Below are positions 62,142-64,000 of a DNA stretch of 64,000 nt, piece by piece. The notes beneath the pieces were generated by a model. The model was not told the origin of the DNA. It saw only the letters and a program-made list of their open reading frames with translations, and made no database searches. This stretch comes from Malurus cyaneus samueli (Eukaryota; Chordata; Aves; Passeriformes; Maluridae): positions 3,160,960-3,224,959 of the forward strand of contig VKON01000103.1 of the NCBI GenBank assembly GCA_009741485.1, read 5' to 3'. A program made the position numbers and the translations under genes. Within the stretch, counting starts at the first letter, position 1. Each line of letters begins with the position of its first letter.

Positions 62142-62830
62142 CCATGACTACACTGACCAGTAAACTCGAGTGGTTTACAGTTTGGGGTCCAAAATTTGTC
62201 TTTTCCTATACCCCTACCTCTGTGCACAAAATTAGTCAAAAGCTCTTTGCTTTTGAGAGGAGAGATACTGAGACAGGGAAGAAGATCCAGCTCACCTGGA
62301 AATCTGAAAGCCAGCTGACAAAAGAACTGGAGAACTGGAAAAGACTACTGGTAAAACCTCTGTATGGGACCCTTAAGGCAGCAGAAAAGAGAACCATCTT
62401 ATTGTCCACAGAGAGTAAAAAGGCTGCATTTAAACAGCTGGAGCAGCTGAAGATGTCAGACTTAAATAAGCCTTTTGAACTTTTTCCATATAAGCAACTC
62501 AGTGTTGCTCTGGGGGTACTGGCACAGCACCTTGAAGACCAGCAAAGAGCTGTGGCCTATTTTTCAAAACAGCTAGACAATGTTAACCAAGGGTGGCCTG
62601 GGTGTTTGAAGGCTGTAGCAGCAACTGTCATCCTGATACAGGAGGCCGTAAATTCACCCATGGTCAGCACATTGTCATGTATGTACCCCACGCAGTGGTG
62701 TTTATGCTGGAGCAAAAGGGGGGACACTGGCTATCCCCAAGCAGAATGCTTAACTACCAACCTGTGTTGTTGGAACAGGATGATGTTACCCTGATAACAT
62801 CTTCTGTCGTAAACCCTGCAATGTTTCTGT
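62142..62830 (+). pseudogene. RT fragment and connection domain (element 2)
   Basis: The open frame, continuous from gag through the tRNA-like segment, covers TSKLEWFTV, LTWKSESQLTKELENW and LVKPLYGTLKAAEK, then the connection domain to 62794. The YVDD section is deleted. A shift near 62640 moves the connection domain to the next frame (62593-63393). Confidence 0.88.
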
Positions 62831-63393
62831 CACCCACGCTATTTGATAACATGCCTGAGAATGACTGTTTGCAGACAGTAGAGAAGACCTATTCCAGCAG
62901 ACCAGACCTGAAGGATGTGCCTCTGGAAAATCGAGACCGGGAACTATTTCCTGATGGAAGCAGTTTCACAAGGAATGGCAAGAGGATGACAGGCTACACA
63001 GTAACCACCATGAATAAGGTAATTGAGGCAAAAGCCTTGATTTCAGATGTGTCATCACAGAAAGCTGAACTGATTGCACTGACGAGAGCTCTAGAACTGA
63101 ATGAAGGAAAGAAGGTGGACATATGGACTGGTGTGCTTAGCACTGTTCATGCCCACGGAGCTATTTGGAAGGAACGTGGCCTGCTGACTGTTCAAGGTAA
63201 TGAAATTAAGCATGCAGAACAGATCCTTGCACTCCTGCAGAGTATCCGGAAGACTACAGAGGTAACTGTCATGCACTGCAGAAGTCATCAAAAAGGGAAA
63301 ACAACCCCTGAATTGGGAAATTACCTTTTTGGTAAAGCAACAGAAAGGGGTAAAGGAAAAGACAAACTTGCAGTAGTACCGCAGAGGAGGTAG
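62831..63393 (+). pseudogene. RNase H remnant (element 2)
   Basis: Same frame as 62593-63393. The first Asp (PDGSS) and the Glu (KAELIAL) remain. The WTDSKYA Asp is lost: the sequence reads WTGVLST, with a short deletion shared in position with element 1. Catalytically dead. Confidence 0.88.
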
Positions 63394-64000
63394 ATTTGAC
63401 AGGGTTTACTCCAAAATACGATCAGGGGGATCAAAAATTGATTAAGGCTCTTAAAGCTGAAATCAAGGAAGGTGAGTGGGCTGTTACCCCAACAGGTCAG
63501 GTTGTACTTCCACCCCCACTTCTTCAAGAAATAGCCCAGAGGGAGCATGAGGGTACCCACTGGGGAGCAGAAAATCTTTTAAAACATCTGAAGAAGGTAG
63601 TGGTTGGGAGAGGGATGACTGATATTGTACAATCTATAACAAGCAAGTGTGAGACCTGTTGTAGAAACAATCCTGACACAAGCAAGAGAGTTGTGTTAGG
63701 GGTGATGAAGGCAGGAGATCTCCCGGGAGACTACTGGCAAATAGATTTTGCTGAAATGCCTTTCAAGGAGGGATACAAATATGTACTGGCATTGGTTGAC
63801 ACCTTCAGTGGAGGGCCTGAGGCTTACCCCTGTTGCACCAACACAGCAAAGGAGGTAGTAAAAACTTTCCTCAACCACATAATTCCAAGGTCTGGGGTTC
63901 CTTTTGGAATGTCATCAGATAGAGGACCACATTTCATTGCAACTGTGGTCCGGAAAGTTGATAGGATTCTGGGACTTACTTGGGACCTGATTACTCCATA
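63394..64000 (+). pseudogene. Integrase N-terminal and core fragment (element 2)
   Basis: Contains HEGTHWGAENLL, CETCC zinc-finger end, WQIDFAE and SDRGPHF. The third acidic residue is beyond the window. A shift separates it from RNase H near 63390. Confidence 0.88.

Larger units (their letters stand above)
61622..64000 (+). mobile_element. ERV element 2: internally deleted, 5'-truncated, runs off right edge
   Basis: Same family and arrangement as element 1, opposite orientation: Gag 54-bp repeats, Gag RTIS segment, tRNA-Glu-like segment, RT fragment lacking YVDD, RNase H, integrase. No LTR or matrix is present on the left; it starts abruptly in the Pro-rich repeats after a run of c at 61629-61640. 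It lies antisense to ANO3, in the intron upstream of its first visible exon. Confidence 0.92.

Overview
The window is a piece of bird nuclear genome, most likely from a passerine. It holds intron-rich vertebrate genes, antisense CR1 LINE tails, a tRNA-Ile/CR1-tailed SINE of the type known as TguSINE1 in songbirds, and gammaretrovirus-like endogenous retroviruses (ERVs). The host genes are in the conserved SLC5A12 - ANO3 (with MUC15 nested inside) order of human 11p14. Exons were found by reading translated similarity, checking GT/AG splice sites and requiring reading-frame phase to close across every junction.

Layout. 1-3422: antisense, internally deleted ERV (element 1) cut by the window edge, with its LTR at 2937-3422. 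3423-6310: intergenic, the SLC5A12 upstream region. 6311-27236: SLC5A12 on +, 15 exons, 624 codons, complete. Its intron 11 carries an 8.0-kb antisense provirus (17149-25152) with two LTRs, a 4-bp target duplication, and decayed gag, pro, pol and env, followed by about 700 bp of very AT-rich simple sequence. 27237-31780: SLC5A12 3' end, a CR1 fragment and the probable ANO3 3' UTR. The two genes are tail to tail. 31781-61361: ANO3 on -, the last 20 coding exons (737 codons plus stop); the N-terminal exons lie beyond the right edge. Inside one ANO3 intron (42162-50793) sits MUC15 on +, three coding exons and 328 codons. Two local tandem duplications (387-bp and 259-bp periods) lie in the same intron. 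61627-64000: a second internally deleted ERV (element 2) on +, running off the right end.

The most unusual observation concerns elements 1 and 2. Each has, exactly between the Gag proline-rich region and the reverse transcriptase fragment, a 66-bp tRNA-Glu(CTC)-like sequence in the sense orientation. It stays open in one frame with the flanking gag and pol segments. Both copies share the same further lesions (loss of the YVDD part of RT and of part of RNase H), so they descend from one rearranged, non-autonomous ancestor rather than from independent accidents. The full-length provirus lacks this arrangement.

SLC5A12 encodes an apical sodium-coupled monocarboxylate transporter, ANO3 a TMEM16-family membrane protein, and MUC15 a small membrane mucin. 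They are neighbours by conserved synteny, and nothing here shows that they act together.
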